NCBI GenBank assembly: GCA_963969395.1
Contig: OZ017797.1
Coordinates: 25,606,001 to 25,670,000, forward strand
DNA: 64,000 bases
DNA from: Pseudoscleropodium purum
Taxonomy: Eukaryota; Streptophyta; Bryopsida; Hypnales; Brachytheciaceae
Reading direction: 5' to 3'
In this document: in pieces, positions 9,078-19,440 of the stretch
Numbering within the stretch: the first letter of the stretch is position 1
How the letters are laid out: every line of letters begins with the position of its first letter
The notes under the pieces: generated by a model
Database searches by the model: none
Told to the model about the DNA's origin: nothing
The model's input: only the letters and a program-made list of their open reading frames with translations
Translations under genes and position numbers: made by a program

Positions 9078-10086
9078 ACGTACTCCGTGCCTCAGACCCC
9101 AGTTTCTAGTGACCTCAAATTTTTGAGATTGAGGGATGTCAAATGGTGGATGAGTCGGTTGAAATTTTAGATTTGATCGTTTAGAATTTCTAATACTCGC
9201 ATGCGAGGAGCTTCTCATTCTGCCTAAACCAGACCCTATCCATGAAACATGCTCTCACACAATTCAACTTTATTTTTTTTTATAGTCTTTGATCTCTTTT
9301 GAGGATCCAAAGCATTGTTTTTTATTCTTTCATTTGGACATGAGTTACTGTAGCCAAGACAGAGTAGGTGACTTGGCGTTTCTGAAGAAGTGCATTCAAG
9401 TTTCTGGATTCTGATTTTTGGAAAATCAATATTGTCTTGGAGCGATTTGAGTCCAGTTTGATGATGTTTCTATCTCAGAGAGCTGTTAATTTGGTTATTT
9501 TTCTAGACTCAATGTACGTTGATGGATGCTATGTAAAGCAAGCTATTAGATGAGAGTTGGTCACAAGTTTAACTGAAGTAATCTTGGCTCAGTATGAAAT
9601 TTGACATAACCCTCATGATTTTTGAAGCATAGTATACATGACGTGTTCTCTCCCGTTAATATGAAAGCGAAAAGAACGATTAAGGGAATGTTTAGTGAAA
9701 GCTTAGTTTGATCCAATTCACTTTTAGTTTGTGGAAGAGGACATATGTTTACCATCTAGACACACGGCAATGTGTACCTTGCCAGTAAATTTTTGGTCAT
9801 GAATGATGCTTTGAACGAACCCAAATCTAAGGCATCATTTAATCTTCCTTCACATGTTCATGAAAATGTTTTACTAAGATGAGTGTAGCAAATTAGTCAA
9901 CGGTATTTGACAATTTGGGAGCATGAATTTCTCATTGTATTGCTAACAATGCTTCACCTCAATTCATTTTGCAATGGCCTTTGAAATGCTTATCATTAGA
10001 GAACAAGGTGTTTCTAGTAGTCATTGTGTTCCCATGCTACCTTACCAATTCATAAGTTTAAAAGAAAGAGTAACAATTACCTCTCT
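9078..10086. other. No supported gene, upstream of the ParB-methyltransferase gene
   Basis: AT-rich sequence with only short frames. An untranslated or short first exon of the downstream gene could lie here or in 10187-10914, because the ATG at 10915 directly follows a splice acceptor. I cannot place such an exon. Confidence 0.4.
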
Positions 10087-10186
10087 AGTGACTCATATAG
10101 GGGGTACCTTGAGATTCCTCTTAGACCCCTGTCGGATCCGACATGGCACCTAATGGAATCTCAAGAGACCCCAAGAATATGTCACT
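10087..10186. mobile_element. Foldback element A with GTCGGATCCGAC core
   Basis: The outer arms AGTGACTCATAT (10087-10098) and ATATGTCACT (10177-10186) pair, as do the inner arms CTTGAGATTCC (10108-10118) and GGAATCTCAAG (10155-10165). The centre is the palindrome TGTCGGATCCGACA (10130-10143). The same core occurs in elements B and C and, with AA for AT, in the 214-bp repeats. The result is a small hairpin-forming MITE of about 100 bp. No target duplication was identified. Confidence 0.65.
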
Positions 10187-10914
10187 TTAGGGGGACTTCA
10201 TGGTTCCTATTTATGATGTTTTGTTTTTTGACTTGAAATGGTGAATATTTGAAGGCCATTTTCTATTTCTAGGTCACTTGGGATGGAATTTGTAAAATTG
10301 TACCTTAAATAAATAGTTTCATTGAAAATGTCTTGAATATGTAAGGAATGGGACGTTATGAAAGAGAGACTTTTTTTTTGGGTCTCAATACTTTCAATAA
10401 TCAAAGCTTGAATGAGATACATAAATTCTATTGTTGAATCAATATATGTATGCAATACAATTATTTATGTGATATTCTAGTCATTCATTTTCACATCATA
10501 GTTGGAAAGTCTTCTTTATATTCGTGTAGTCAAAATCTTGAAATTTAATGTTTTAGATTGTTTAGAGAAAGTAAATGAAACTATATAATTCTTACATAGT
10601 TTAATTCATATATTCATCTCAATTTATTCCAATTCATCTCAACTTATTTACAATTGATACTTTTTGGATTTAGGAAGTGTAATCATTGAAGAGTTTCACC
10701 CAGATTAGGAACCCCTACTTAATTCTCAAATGATTTTGATGTCCAAAAAAATAGGAAAATATGTTATATGGGCAATGCTTGTCATTTCCACTGGTAGTTG
10801 TTCTTACATATGTTATTCATACCCAACCTTACAAGACAAATGGACTTTAATTAAATCCAAATAGTTTTATCATGTCAAATTCTATTATTCTAATAGTGGT
10901 CATTGCCTTTGCAG
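10187..10914. other. AT-rich stretch ending in a splice acceptor
   Basis: Non-coding, ending in 'cattgcctttgcag' immediately before the ATG at 10915. This is a good 3' splice site, so it is probably an intron behind an unseen 5' UTR exon. Confidence 0.45.
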
Positions 10915-11902
10915 ATGGACTCCATAGATATGAACAAGGAACAAGCATTTTTTTCTGGTCCACAAATTAAAGTTGTGGATCAAGAAATTGAGGATGATCG
11001 AGTTCCTCAGACTCCTGGGCTTCATCTTGTTATCGAATCCGATGACTTAGAACAGGATGAAGATGTTGATGTAGTAAGCTTTTATGATATCATGGAAGCT
11101 TGTGATCGTGCTGCAGATGAGTATGAGAAAGACAAGGGAAGTCGTATTAGTTTCCCAAAGCGAAGAGATCCTAGAGTGCCAGTATTCTCAGATGAGAGCT
11201 CTGACACAGAGTGTAGTGATCCCAGCTCATTGAGCTCTACTATAGATTCATCCCCATCTGTATGTAGTCCGTGGGATCCTATACATTGTGATTGCTCAGG
11301 ACTTCACCAATTAAGGTACAACCCAGTGGTCATCATTCACCAATGTTCCAACTATCATGAGGATGTGGACATTGAGTGAAAAATGTAATTAAGAGGATAT
11401 ATAAAACCAGTTGGTTTTTATTTGTGCATATATGGTATTGCTTTGTTTTTCAGTTATCTACAAACATATTTGATGTATACTATAAAATCCATTGGAAATA
11501 AATAATTTCATGGTATTCATAAATTGCATTCACATATACCTAGCACTTTTATATACTCTAATTTTGTATAATAGTGTTTTTAGAATTCTTTAATGAGTAC
11601 ATTTTTTGAGATCTTCATGATGTAAATTCTAATAATACTGATTGTATGTCTCATTATTTTTGTGTGCATTTTCTTTGCAGGGACAAGATTCACCACTCAT
11701 TTTGTCAGAAAATGTGCAACGCCAAGTCACACCCGCAACAAATGACACACAACAGCCAGAGATAGAAGGAGAAGAAGAGGCGGAAGAAATACAGGAAGAG
11801 ATAGAGATGGAGGAAGATAAAGAACTTCTTGAAGATGAGCTCCGTCGATTTCACAAGGTGGATTCTGTGGCCACAATAACTTCGCTAAGGTTGAAGCCAG
11901 AG

Positions 11903-12345
11903 AATCTATCGCGTTTCAAGATTCCACTTTGCAGACTAGTGCCAATGCCAATGGTGAGGCCTACTCTTTCCTCCGATTTACAGAAACTTGAGCAGGACTT
12001 TGCACATGGCTACCGAGATGGAGCAGCATCGTTTTATGTGTCAACAACCAATGAGGCCGGCGAGAGTGCAGAATTCACTGGGGAAGAGGTTGCAAGATGG
12101 GGCCCTTTTTGGCAACAAAGGAATGAAGAATTTGTTGCATTTCTGGAAACAAAGCCAGAGTTGCATTTCATGAAGAACATGAAGTTTTTCATATGTGATG
12201 GCAATCACCGACAAATTGCTTGGATGAGCCATATTCGAAGAAAGTACCCTTTGGACATTAATTGGCACATCTCAGTCGACTGCATTGTGCTGGAAACAAA
12301 AGGAAGAGTGGAGATGACAATGCAGGTGATGCATAAAATTAACAA
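11903..12345 (+). other. ParB-like domain of the fusion gene
   Basis: Exon 2 carries 'FKIPLCRLVPMPMVRPTL', which matches the 'pl..l.pnp.npR' start of ParB N-terminal domains, then 'LQKLEQDF' and the signature CDGNHRQIAWM (the DGxHR box that binds nucleotide in ParB/sulfiredoxin folds). An insertion of about 60 residues separates them. In bacteria and phages such domains bind DNA or CTP and are often next to DNA methylases. The upstream part of the exon is a long Glu-rich run. Family assignment is by motif only. Confidence 0.6.
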
Positions 12346-13775
12346 GTAAGTACTTCATCTTTCAATTTGGATTGATTTCAAAATTCATATCTCACATTAT
12401 TCTAAATTGTTTAGGATGGAAAGTAGCATATGATTGTATAAATTCTAAAGTTGAATTTCATGTTTCAGGTCCACCGAAGATTCACATGTGAAAACAAACT
12501 TGGTACACACGTTGTACCGTGTGCAAAAATATGGAAGAATGGAGTTGAAGAAGATCTTAGAGATGCTCAGGCCCTCTGAAAGGAAGCAGTGCGTATTTCA
12601 AGTGGGTAGAAAGGCATGGTACTCGATGCCTATGGATGTTCACATCATTCAATTTTAGGGTGAGTTTTATTTTGCCTACTAAATTGTATTTTTAGAGAGG
12701 AAAAAGAAAAGAGTTAACTAGATTTTTAGTTCTATGGCTTACAAATTTCTTATGATGAATTCCATTTGCAGCATGAATCTCTCAAGCTGCAGACACCGCT
12801 GCTCGACGTTACATTGATGTGACATCGGCAGAGGAAAGAACTGACCGCGGAGTTGCAGACGCTATGAGATCTGCAGCAAAAGAAAAAACCTCAAAGTTAC
12901 GTGTGAAGATGGGAAAGTTGTTGGCAGTTGCAGATTCGGCCCTTGGATCAGAGTTCCTTGAAGAGGTATACTTAGAAATTTAAGTGAATTTTTTATTTTA
13001 TTTTGATGTTTGGTAAAAAAGATATATATTGAACAATCTACTATCATGTTGCAAGTGGAGAAACATTGGGTTTGGAATGAGGTGCCAGAAATGACTTTGG
13101 AAAAGCTCCAGATGATTGCAACAAGTACCATGTCAGCAGCTCACAAGATGAAAGTGCTGAGGTGGTGGAATTCTTCTAATATTTCAAAGGAGTCATTGAA
13201 GTTTCCACCGTCCCTTGTTTCAAAAGATAGACTCTCGGCTTTTTTGCATAAAGTTGTTTGGTGGGCCGGGGTAAGATCATTCATTATATAAAATGTTTAC
13301 TTACAATATTCAATAATTTGGAATGCATATTCTTTATTGTATTTAAATTGATCTCCTTTTTTGATTAATTGAAAGTTGCATTTTTGGGATGAGAAAGTTA
13401 ATTGCCATGTCAAATACAGCTTGAAGATGGTGCACAGCAATATTTTGACGACGTAGTGGCAAAGGACAAGCTTGACATCAACATGGACGTGCCCCTTCAG
13501 CCGGAAACTCTATCGGAGTACGTTGAGGGGTGGAGGAAGAAAATATGGGATAATGCATTTGGTCCAGTTTTAAAGGGACCAAACTACTTTAAAAAGCACG
13601 AATCATTTTCAAGTCGCGAGGGATCTAACCAAGCTGTTCGAAGGGTTCTATTTAGGTGAGTGCTTTCAATTTGAATGAAATGCTAAAAATGAGAAGTTCA
13701 TTAGAATTTGTTGTTTCTTTAAATTAGCTTTTAAAAGTAAAATAAAATTAAAATATCTCTTGGAAAATCAAAAGT

Positions 13776-13850
13776 GGGAGTCTTGGAAGGGAGCCCCAAT
13801 ACCCCTGTCGGATCCGACAGGGGTGCTACGATTCCCTGGGCCTACCCCTG
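13776..13850. mobile_element. Foldback element B in intron 6
   Basis: A perfect 24-bp palindrome at 13801-13824 (left half ACCCCTGTCGGA and its complement) lies inside weaker outer arms. It shares its core with elements A and C. It sits in the intron between exons 6 and 7 of the ParB-methyltransferase gene. Confidence 0.65.
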
Positions 13851-14002
13851 TTTTTGGTATTGCGAGGGAAATTAACATTTCTTTTCTATTTTTCCTAAAT
13901 GAAATCGTAAATGGGAAAAATGATTTAGATCAATTTTTTCTTGGTTCCTTATTGCAAGATATGTAATTTTTTTTTAAATTTTGGAAATAAATAAATAAAG
14001 AG

Positions 14003-14121
14003 ACAATATTGACAGAGTGAACCAGAAGTTGGAGTATTGGGAAGGACCTTCAATACCCTTGTCCGACCCAACAGGGGTATGGACGCTATCTCCTAGTACT
14101 CCAACTTTCGGTTAAATATTG
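14003..14121. mobile_element. Foldback element C in intron 6
   Basis: The arms ACCAGAAGTTGGAGTA (14021-14036) and TACTCCAACTTTCGGT (14097-14112) pair with few mismatches, with CAATATT/AATATTG outside them. The centre (cccttgtccgacccaacagg) is a diverged version of the GTCGGATCCGAC core. It lies about 200 bases from element B in the same intron, and the flanking wording (ggagt.ttgg.aagg) is shared with B. Confidence 0.65.
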
Positions 14122-15100
14122 TTCAATGTAATTTTTAGAGTACTTCATGACATGTATTTTTTGAGTTCTAAGTACATTTATAAATGTTGCAGTTGATTGA
14201 AGACAAGACAAAATATTTTGTGATTCATGTATGTTTCTCTTAAGGCGTTGACTTAGAATTGTCTTCACATTGTAGGTACTTCAAGCTTGAGCTTGTTCCA
14301 AAGGGTGCTATATTACGAGGCTCTCTACCTCCTTTCCTTTCATCTTGGTTGGATCGGAGTTCAAAAGACTGCATGTTTACACCCACTCAGCTCCGAATGT
14401 TTACTATAGCTAATTTGACCGGTGGCGGGTGGTACTTGGAGTGCCTAGTGGACTACACCCACTTCTCAGAGGTTGCATTTCGTAAATCATTTGATGGCCT
14501 AGGTGTGATTGATGTAGAGGTGCCCGAGTTTGTAGACCTTCCCGATGCCCAAAAGAGAAAAGCTATTGCACGAAGAACGATTGCAGACAAAAAGAAGAAG
14601 AAAAAGGAGGAAGAAATGAAGGCTAACAAAGAAAAGAGGGAAGCAGAGCGCATAGCAAAGTTGGCTGAGAAGGAGAAGGAGGCAGAGAAGGAAAGGAAGG
14701 ATAAAGGGAAAGGGAAGAAGAAACTGGAGGGTGGAAATCAAGTGCGAGGGTCTTCTACAGTGGACCAAGAATCACAGATAGAGTCTGGATCACGTAGCGG
14801 TGTGAAGAGGAAGGCTGTCTTACAGGAGCTCACTGAGGAGATGGTCACACAAGGCACCCAAGTGATTGTCATAGAAGATGACCAGGAGGTGAACACGGAG
14901 GAGTTGATCCTAAACAATTCCATTGTTGATGTGATGAAAAATGAAGGCAAGGGCAATGGATCATGCTATGAAGAAGTGATGGAGTTCTTAATGAAGGTGT
15001 GTTTTTTGTTTTTGAAATTTTGCCATTCCAGAATTTGAACGTATTGCATGCATTCATTATTTTTATAATATGAAATCACTTATAGATCTTCTATGTGTAG

Positions 15101-16123
15101 TTGTCTGATGGTAGGAGTCGCATGTTCAATGGCGAAATGAGCAAGAAGGCTGGAGTGGATCTCATTTTGTTTGACCTTCAAGAAAACCTCCCTGTTCCAG
15201 AAGTGTCCATTCTAGCAAACCATGTGCCGCACTGGAACTTTGACAAGGAGTTTAAGGAGATTGAGCAGGCAATTGTGTTTGCAACAAAGCATTTGCAAGA
15301 CAATGGTTGTTTTGTCATTTTTCATTATTGGAGTGCAAAGGCAAGGGGCGTGGTAGTGGGTTTGACCCAGATGTATCCATTTTTGAAGTTTAAAGAGTGG
15401 TTGGGAATCAATCGCATGCACTTGACTTCGGGCGTGAATCCAGCAAATACGGTATGAATGTGTTCCGATTGTATCGTTGTTTAATTATTTTGGTATATTG
15501 ATTATATTATTTTTATTGATGATTTTCTGAATTAAATGTATGCAGACAATGAAGTTTGGAATCACGTTGCTAGTGAAGAAGCTTGACAAGAGACGCAAGT
15601 CACAATTCAAGTTCAGGTTGACTGAAGCAATGAAGAAGGCCAAAGTAGATCTTGAACGTGACGATACATTGATCAACTACACCACTATTGACAACATGAT
15701 GATGAACGGAAGTGTACCATGGCGTGGTCCTCGTGAGAAAGACACAAGGCTTTTTCAATTCATAATTGAAGGAACAACTAGCGAAGGAGACATTGTTCTT
15801 GATAACACTGGAGCAACTGGTAAGATTAATTTCAACTAATATTATTTTCATTTATTATAATCCTAGCTCTATGTTTTATTAATGAATTGCGTGTGTTTAT
15901 TGTTAGGTGCATCAATTACAGCATATCGGGGTACAGGTCGCCATGTTGTGGCTTTGGAGAAAGATGATGCCATTTTCAACGCAATGTTATTGCCTATGAG
16001 GAAGACAATTGAACAGGAAGAGACAACAGAAGAAGAAGAGGAGGAAGAAGAAGACACTACTCAAGATCCTGATGCAATGGAAGTAGAGGTCTTTAGTTTT
16101 GCTCGGAAGAAAAACACTAGTAA
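15101..16123 (+). other. Beta-class DNA methyltransferase-like domain
   Basis: Exons 8 to 10. The motif order is that of beta-class N6-adenine/N4-cytosine methyltransferases: the motif IV position comes first (VDLILFDLQEN, residues about 886-896, where DPPY or SPPY is expected), then a helix-strand LQDNGCFVIFHYW, then motif I near the end (VLDNTGATGAS, 1068-1078, for DPFxGSGTT), then GRHVVALEKDDAIF (1086-1099, for GRxxxGxExD). The fold looks kept. The catalytic Pro-Pro-Tyr is absent and motif I has lost its aromatic residue, so catalysis is doubtful. It may bind S-adenosylmethionine or DNA only. Confidence 0.65.
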
Positions 16124-16469
16124 GTAAGTTTCCAGAGGTTTATGTTCAATGTGAATATTTTGTTTCTAGTGTTTATGATTTAAACAAATTTGAATTTGTT
16201 TTTGCAGACCCCATGGAGTGATGTTCTCAAATACAACATTGCGCAAAAGAAGACTAATTTTGAGTCCAGAAAAGTCTTTTGATTTGCCAGTATATGCAAA
16301 GCAATTGGCATCGGCATTTGTAGAGTTTGGTTGCTCAGAACCAAAGAAGCGGCGAGACACTTATGCTTTAAATGTGTTAGAGTATTTAGATGTTAGCGCT
16401 GTGGAAGATAGAGAGACTTCTGAGTCTTCTGCAAACAATGATTTTGCAACCGAATCTACTATGACCTAA

Positions 16470-17219
16470 ACTCATAAGTTAGACATATCTTATAAGTTAC
16501 AATTTTTTGTATTGATTTTTTTTATGAGTGGATTTGTGTGTTTTATGGCTACATTTATTGTGCACACTGTTACTTCTAAAAAATTTTTTGGAGTAAAATA
16601 TCAATGAACATTCATTACCAACAAATGCAATTATACAATAATTTAGCACCACAGAATTTCAACAATGAATTTCTAAACCTTCATCCCCACCACTTGTATG
16701 TAACAATTCATGTACAATTGTTTTGGATTTTCCTCTTTAAATTTACAATAGTTTTTTTTATCACAACCCTAACATATTTTGTCTTTAAAATTATTAAAAT
16801 GAACAATCCTAAGATCCACGGTCATAGGGCCTTCACATCAAATTTCAGTAAAAAAAGTTCCCGCTCTCATGCTCACAGGCTCACAAGCTCACGCTCACAG
16901 GCTCACACGCTAGCAACCCTGTAATCAGAGCCCCTTAATTAGCTATGAGAAATCTAGAATGTACCCAAGACACAGCTCAAAAGAGGGGGATTTTTTTTAC
17001 TTTGCCCCAAAAGAACCCCCGAATTACCGTGTTAGGCCTATATCATGGACAAGATTTAGTGTCTTGCCAAAGTAGTTTGGTCAAGAATATGGTCAAGAAT
17101 ATTTGTTTGATTACAAATTATTGTTTTAGTACACAAAATGTTTTGAATTTCATAATAAAAGTAACTTATACATGAATTGAGTTGTTGCAATACTTGTATA
17201 TGAATTCTAAGGGAGGCAA
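16470..17219. other. AT-rich intergenic stretch with a CTCACAGG microsatellite
   Basis: Downstream of the fusion gene. At 16868-16910 there is a short degenerate run of 'gctcacaggctcacaagctc', ending in 'agcaaccctg', which resembles a hAT-type terminus without a convincing partner. Otherwise I see nothing supported; the 106-residue frame at 16604-16924 looks like AT-rich chance. Confidence 0.4.
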
Positions 17220-18130
17220 TCCATTTTTTAGTACTTAATCCCTAAAATTTCATAACTATGTTTTCACTAGAAATGCTCAAAAAATGTCATTTTTAATACA
17301 AGTAACAAATTTTTGAATTTTTTTTTTGACATATGCAAGTATAGGATCTTGTAGTATGCTAACTTGGAAAGATGTGGTAAAAATTTTAGACATTTACACT
17401 ACATGAATTGCAAGATATAAGCATCCAAATCCACTAAAATCATTTTTTTTGCCCTACAAAAAAGAGGGTAGCACACTTCACAAGCTCTATGAAAAAATCT
17501 ACAATGGTGGTGCTTCTTTGAGTTATTTTTCTTAGAGAAGTTGGCCACATGCTTGAAAAATTTCAAATCATCTGGAATTGTATAACATATAGGAAAAAAA
17601 TTATAAATAGATAGTAATAGAGAATGATATAAAAAAACAAAATTGTTAAGAATTTAATTATGGAATTGAAAAATGCCAATCACAATGGTTGCAATGTTGT
17701 AATAAATAATCTACATCCTATAATTTTATTTTATTCCAAAAATATTGAAAATTGAATAAAATAAAGGACTTCAAAGTTTAGAGCAAAGAATCCATTACTA
17801 CCTACAAACAAAAAATTCTCATAACTTGACTCATTGATCAAAATGGAATGATCCAAAGATTTCCACATATATCCAAATTTTTCTCTTAGAAAAGTGATTT
17901 TTTTAATTTGCCTAGATTGCCTATTTTTGGAAAAAAATAACATATTAGGCTATAACTTTTGACTCATATTTCCAAATGCCATGAAATTTAGTGCATATGA
18001 AAGATATTTTTTGTCTACACCTACTCTTAAAATTTCAGCTTAAAATATACAAATCCTCATTCACAACAACCTACCCAAAATTTCTATACAACCAAAAAAT
18101 TCATGCTGGTCCTTTAGGGTTGAAGCATAT
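17220..18130 (-). repeat. Dispersed repeat R1/R2, inverted relative to 54830-55740
   Basis: Read in reverse, this region follows 54830-55740 over most of its length. Examples are the blocks around 'tattaggctataacttttga', 'caagcatgtgg' and 'gaagcaccacc'. The right-hand end also matches the R1 copies at 1-360 and 23150-23340. Heavy divergence argues for an old element. No intact ORF is present. Confidence 0.55.
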
Positions 18131-19130
18131 CTAGAGTGCATATTCCAAGAGAAGGGAGATTTTTCCATGTACAAAAAAAGAGTTCAAAAGTATTCCAAAA
18201 AATTTCAAAATTTTTTTTTCAAAAAATAATTATTATGAATTTTTGAGTTGAAGATTCTCATTGTCCCATATATTGAAGTCATATAGGTCTTGCTATTTTT
18301 TTTTTATCAAAGGTTGGTTGCAAAATCAAGAGTGCTTCATTATTGTGATAGAAAACTTTAGCACCATCAAAAGTGCTTCGTTACCATTTGCATTACCAAA
18401 AGAGAGTCTTATTCCCAATTATAATGCGTTATAACTGATTACAAATAGACTACCCTACATTGCTAAAATCGAGAGATGATGAGGAATAGATCGGCTCTTA
18501 TATACATTTAGTATATGGCAATATTCTTCTTTCAATCTTGAAACAAGCATGTTCTTATAATAAATTTGTTCAACATCTACATTGCTACAATACTGCAAGA
18601 GCAAAATTGTTTTTATTAGGACTATATCATAATTATATTGTATTTGTATAGATATAAAATTACTAAAATCTTAGAATGATTACATTTTTTGGATCAATCA
18701 ATGTACATTTCAATAGAAAATTCATACAAATTACAATTTTACATTTATGTATGTAATTTCCAAAAATATTACATTTGCAAATGCAAAAAACATACAAACC
18801 CTACTTTACATGTACTACAATACAATTTTAAAAAAACAAACTATAATTCAACCAAATTACTCTATTCCACAACCTATGGTTGTTCTAAAATAATATAAAA
18901 CTAGAACACATGTACATAAACGAATGGAAGCAATTGTTCTATTGGAACAACTCCCATTCAAAATCCCATACCTTTGAAATCATTGTCTACAGATGTAGTT
19001 TTTTTAGATTACTATATAATTCCTTTGCATCAATAATTGAAAATTTAAATGAGTCATCAATAATATGTACCACAAAATATATCATTGCAATATTAATGAC
19101 ATGATGGAAGACAAAAAAGAAAATATGACA
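18131..19130. other. AT-rich repeat relics, no gene
   Basis: The part 18200-18400 resembles 32190-32340 (wording 'taattattatgaatttt', then 'ggttggttgc'). Nothing else is supported. Confidence 0.4.
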
Positions 19131-19440
19131 AATTTCATTCAAATGGTAGTAATCTATGTGCCATTTTCATTTCAAATTCCATGAAAATGGCACTATTAAA
19201 AAAATAACTTCTAAGATTGGTATAGATTACAAACATCTAGGCCTGGTACAGATCTCAAAAATCTATGATTCTTATAGATTTTAGACCATGCAATGTACAA
19301 AATCTAGGACTATTGTAGATTTTAGATATCTTGGAATGATGTAGATTTTAGAAATCTAGGGCTCGCGTAGATTTTAGACCGCACAATCTAAACTAAAAAA
19401 TGTGCCAACAAAATACCACCATTTTAATAAAATTGCCCAT
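19131..19440. repeat. Degenerate 'gtagattttaga' repeat with MITE-like end
   Basis: Several imperfect units of about 40 bp are built on 'tgtagattttagaaatctag'. The right end ('gaccgcacaatctaaac' to 'ccattttaataaaattgccc') resembles the right half of the 26536-26643 foldback element, so both probably descend from one MITE family. Confidence 0.5.

Larger units (their letters stand above)
10915..16469 (+). pseudogene. ParB-like/DNA methyltransferase-like fusion gene, 11 exons
   Basis: Exon model: 10915-11259, 11681-12345, 12469-12659, 12772-12965, 13022-13270, 13420-13655, 14276-14996, 15101-15451, 15546-15819, 15907-16123, 16208-16469. Introns are GT-AG and exon phases match throughout. The joined length is 3705 nt, or 1235 codons ending in TAA. 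In order the protein has an acidic N-terminus, a ParB-like domain (about 190-320, CDGNHRQIAW 287-296), unassigned helical regions, a Lys/Glu coiled coil in exon 7, and a methyltransferase-like domain (about 880-1100). Codons 400 (TAG, 12656-12658) and 402 (TGA, 12774-12776) are stops on the two sides of intron 3. Each is one C-to-T step from CAG or CGA. So the gene is probably a young pseudogene. Alternatively it uses weaker splice sites (donor 12606, acceptor before 12793) that skip both stops in frame, or it is two genes. The function would be DNA modification or binding; this is inferred. Confidence 0.75.

Noticed and set aside
14453..14956. Minus-strand ORFs opposite 14.4-15.0 kb
   Set aside because: Antisense shadows of the Lys/Glu-rich exon 7 of the ParB-methyltransferase gene.
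16816..16922. Possible third hAT-type MITE (tagggcc ... agcaaccctg)
   Set aside because: The two ends do not pair beyond a few bases and no 8-bp duplication flanks them.
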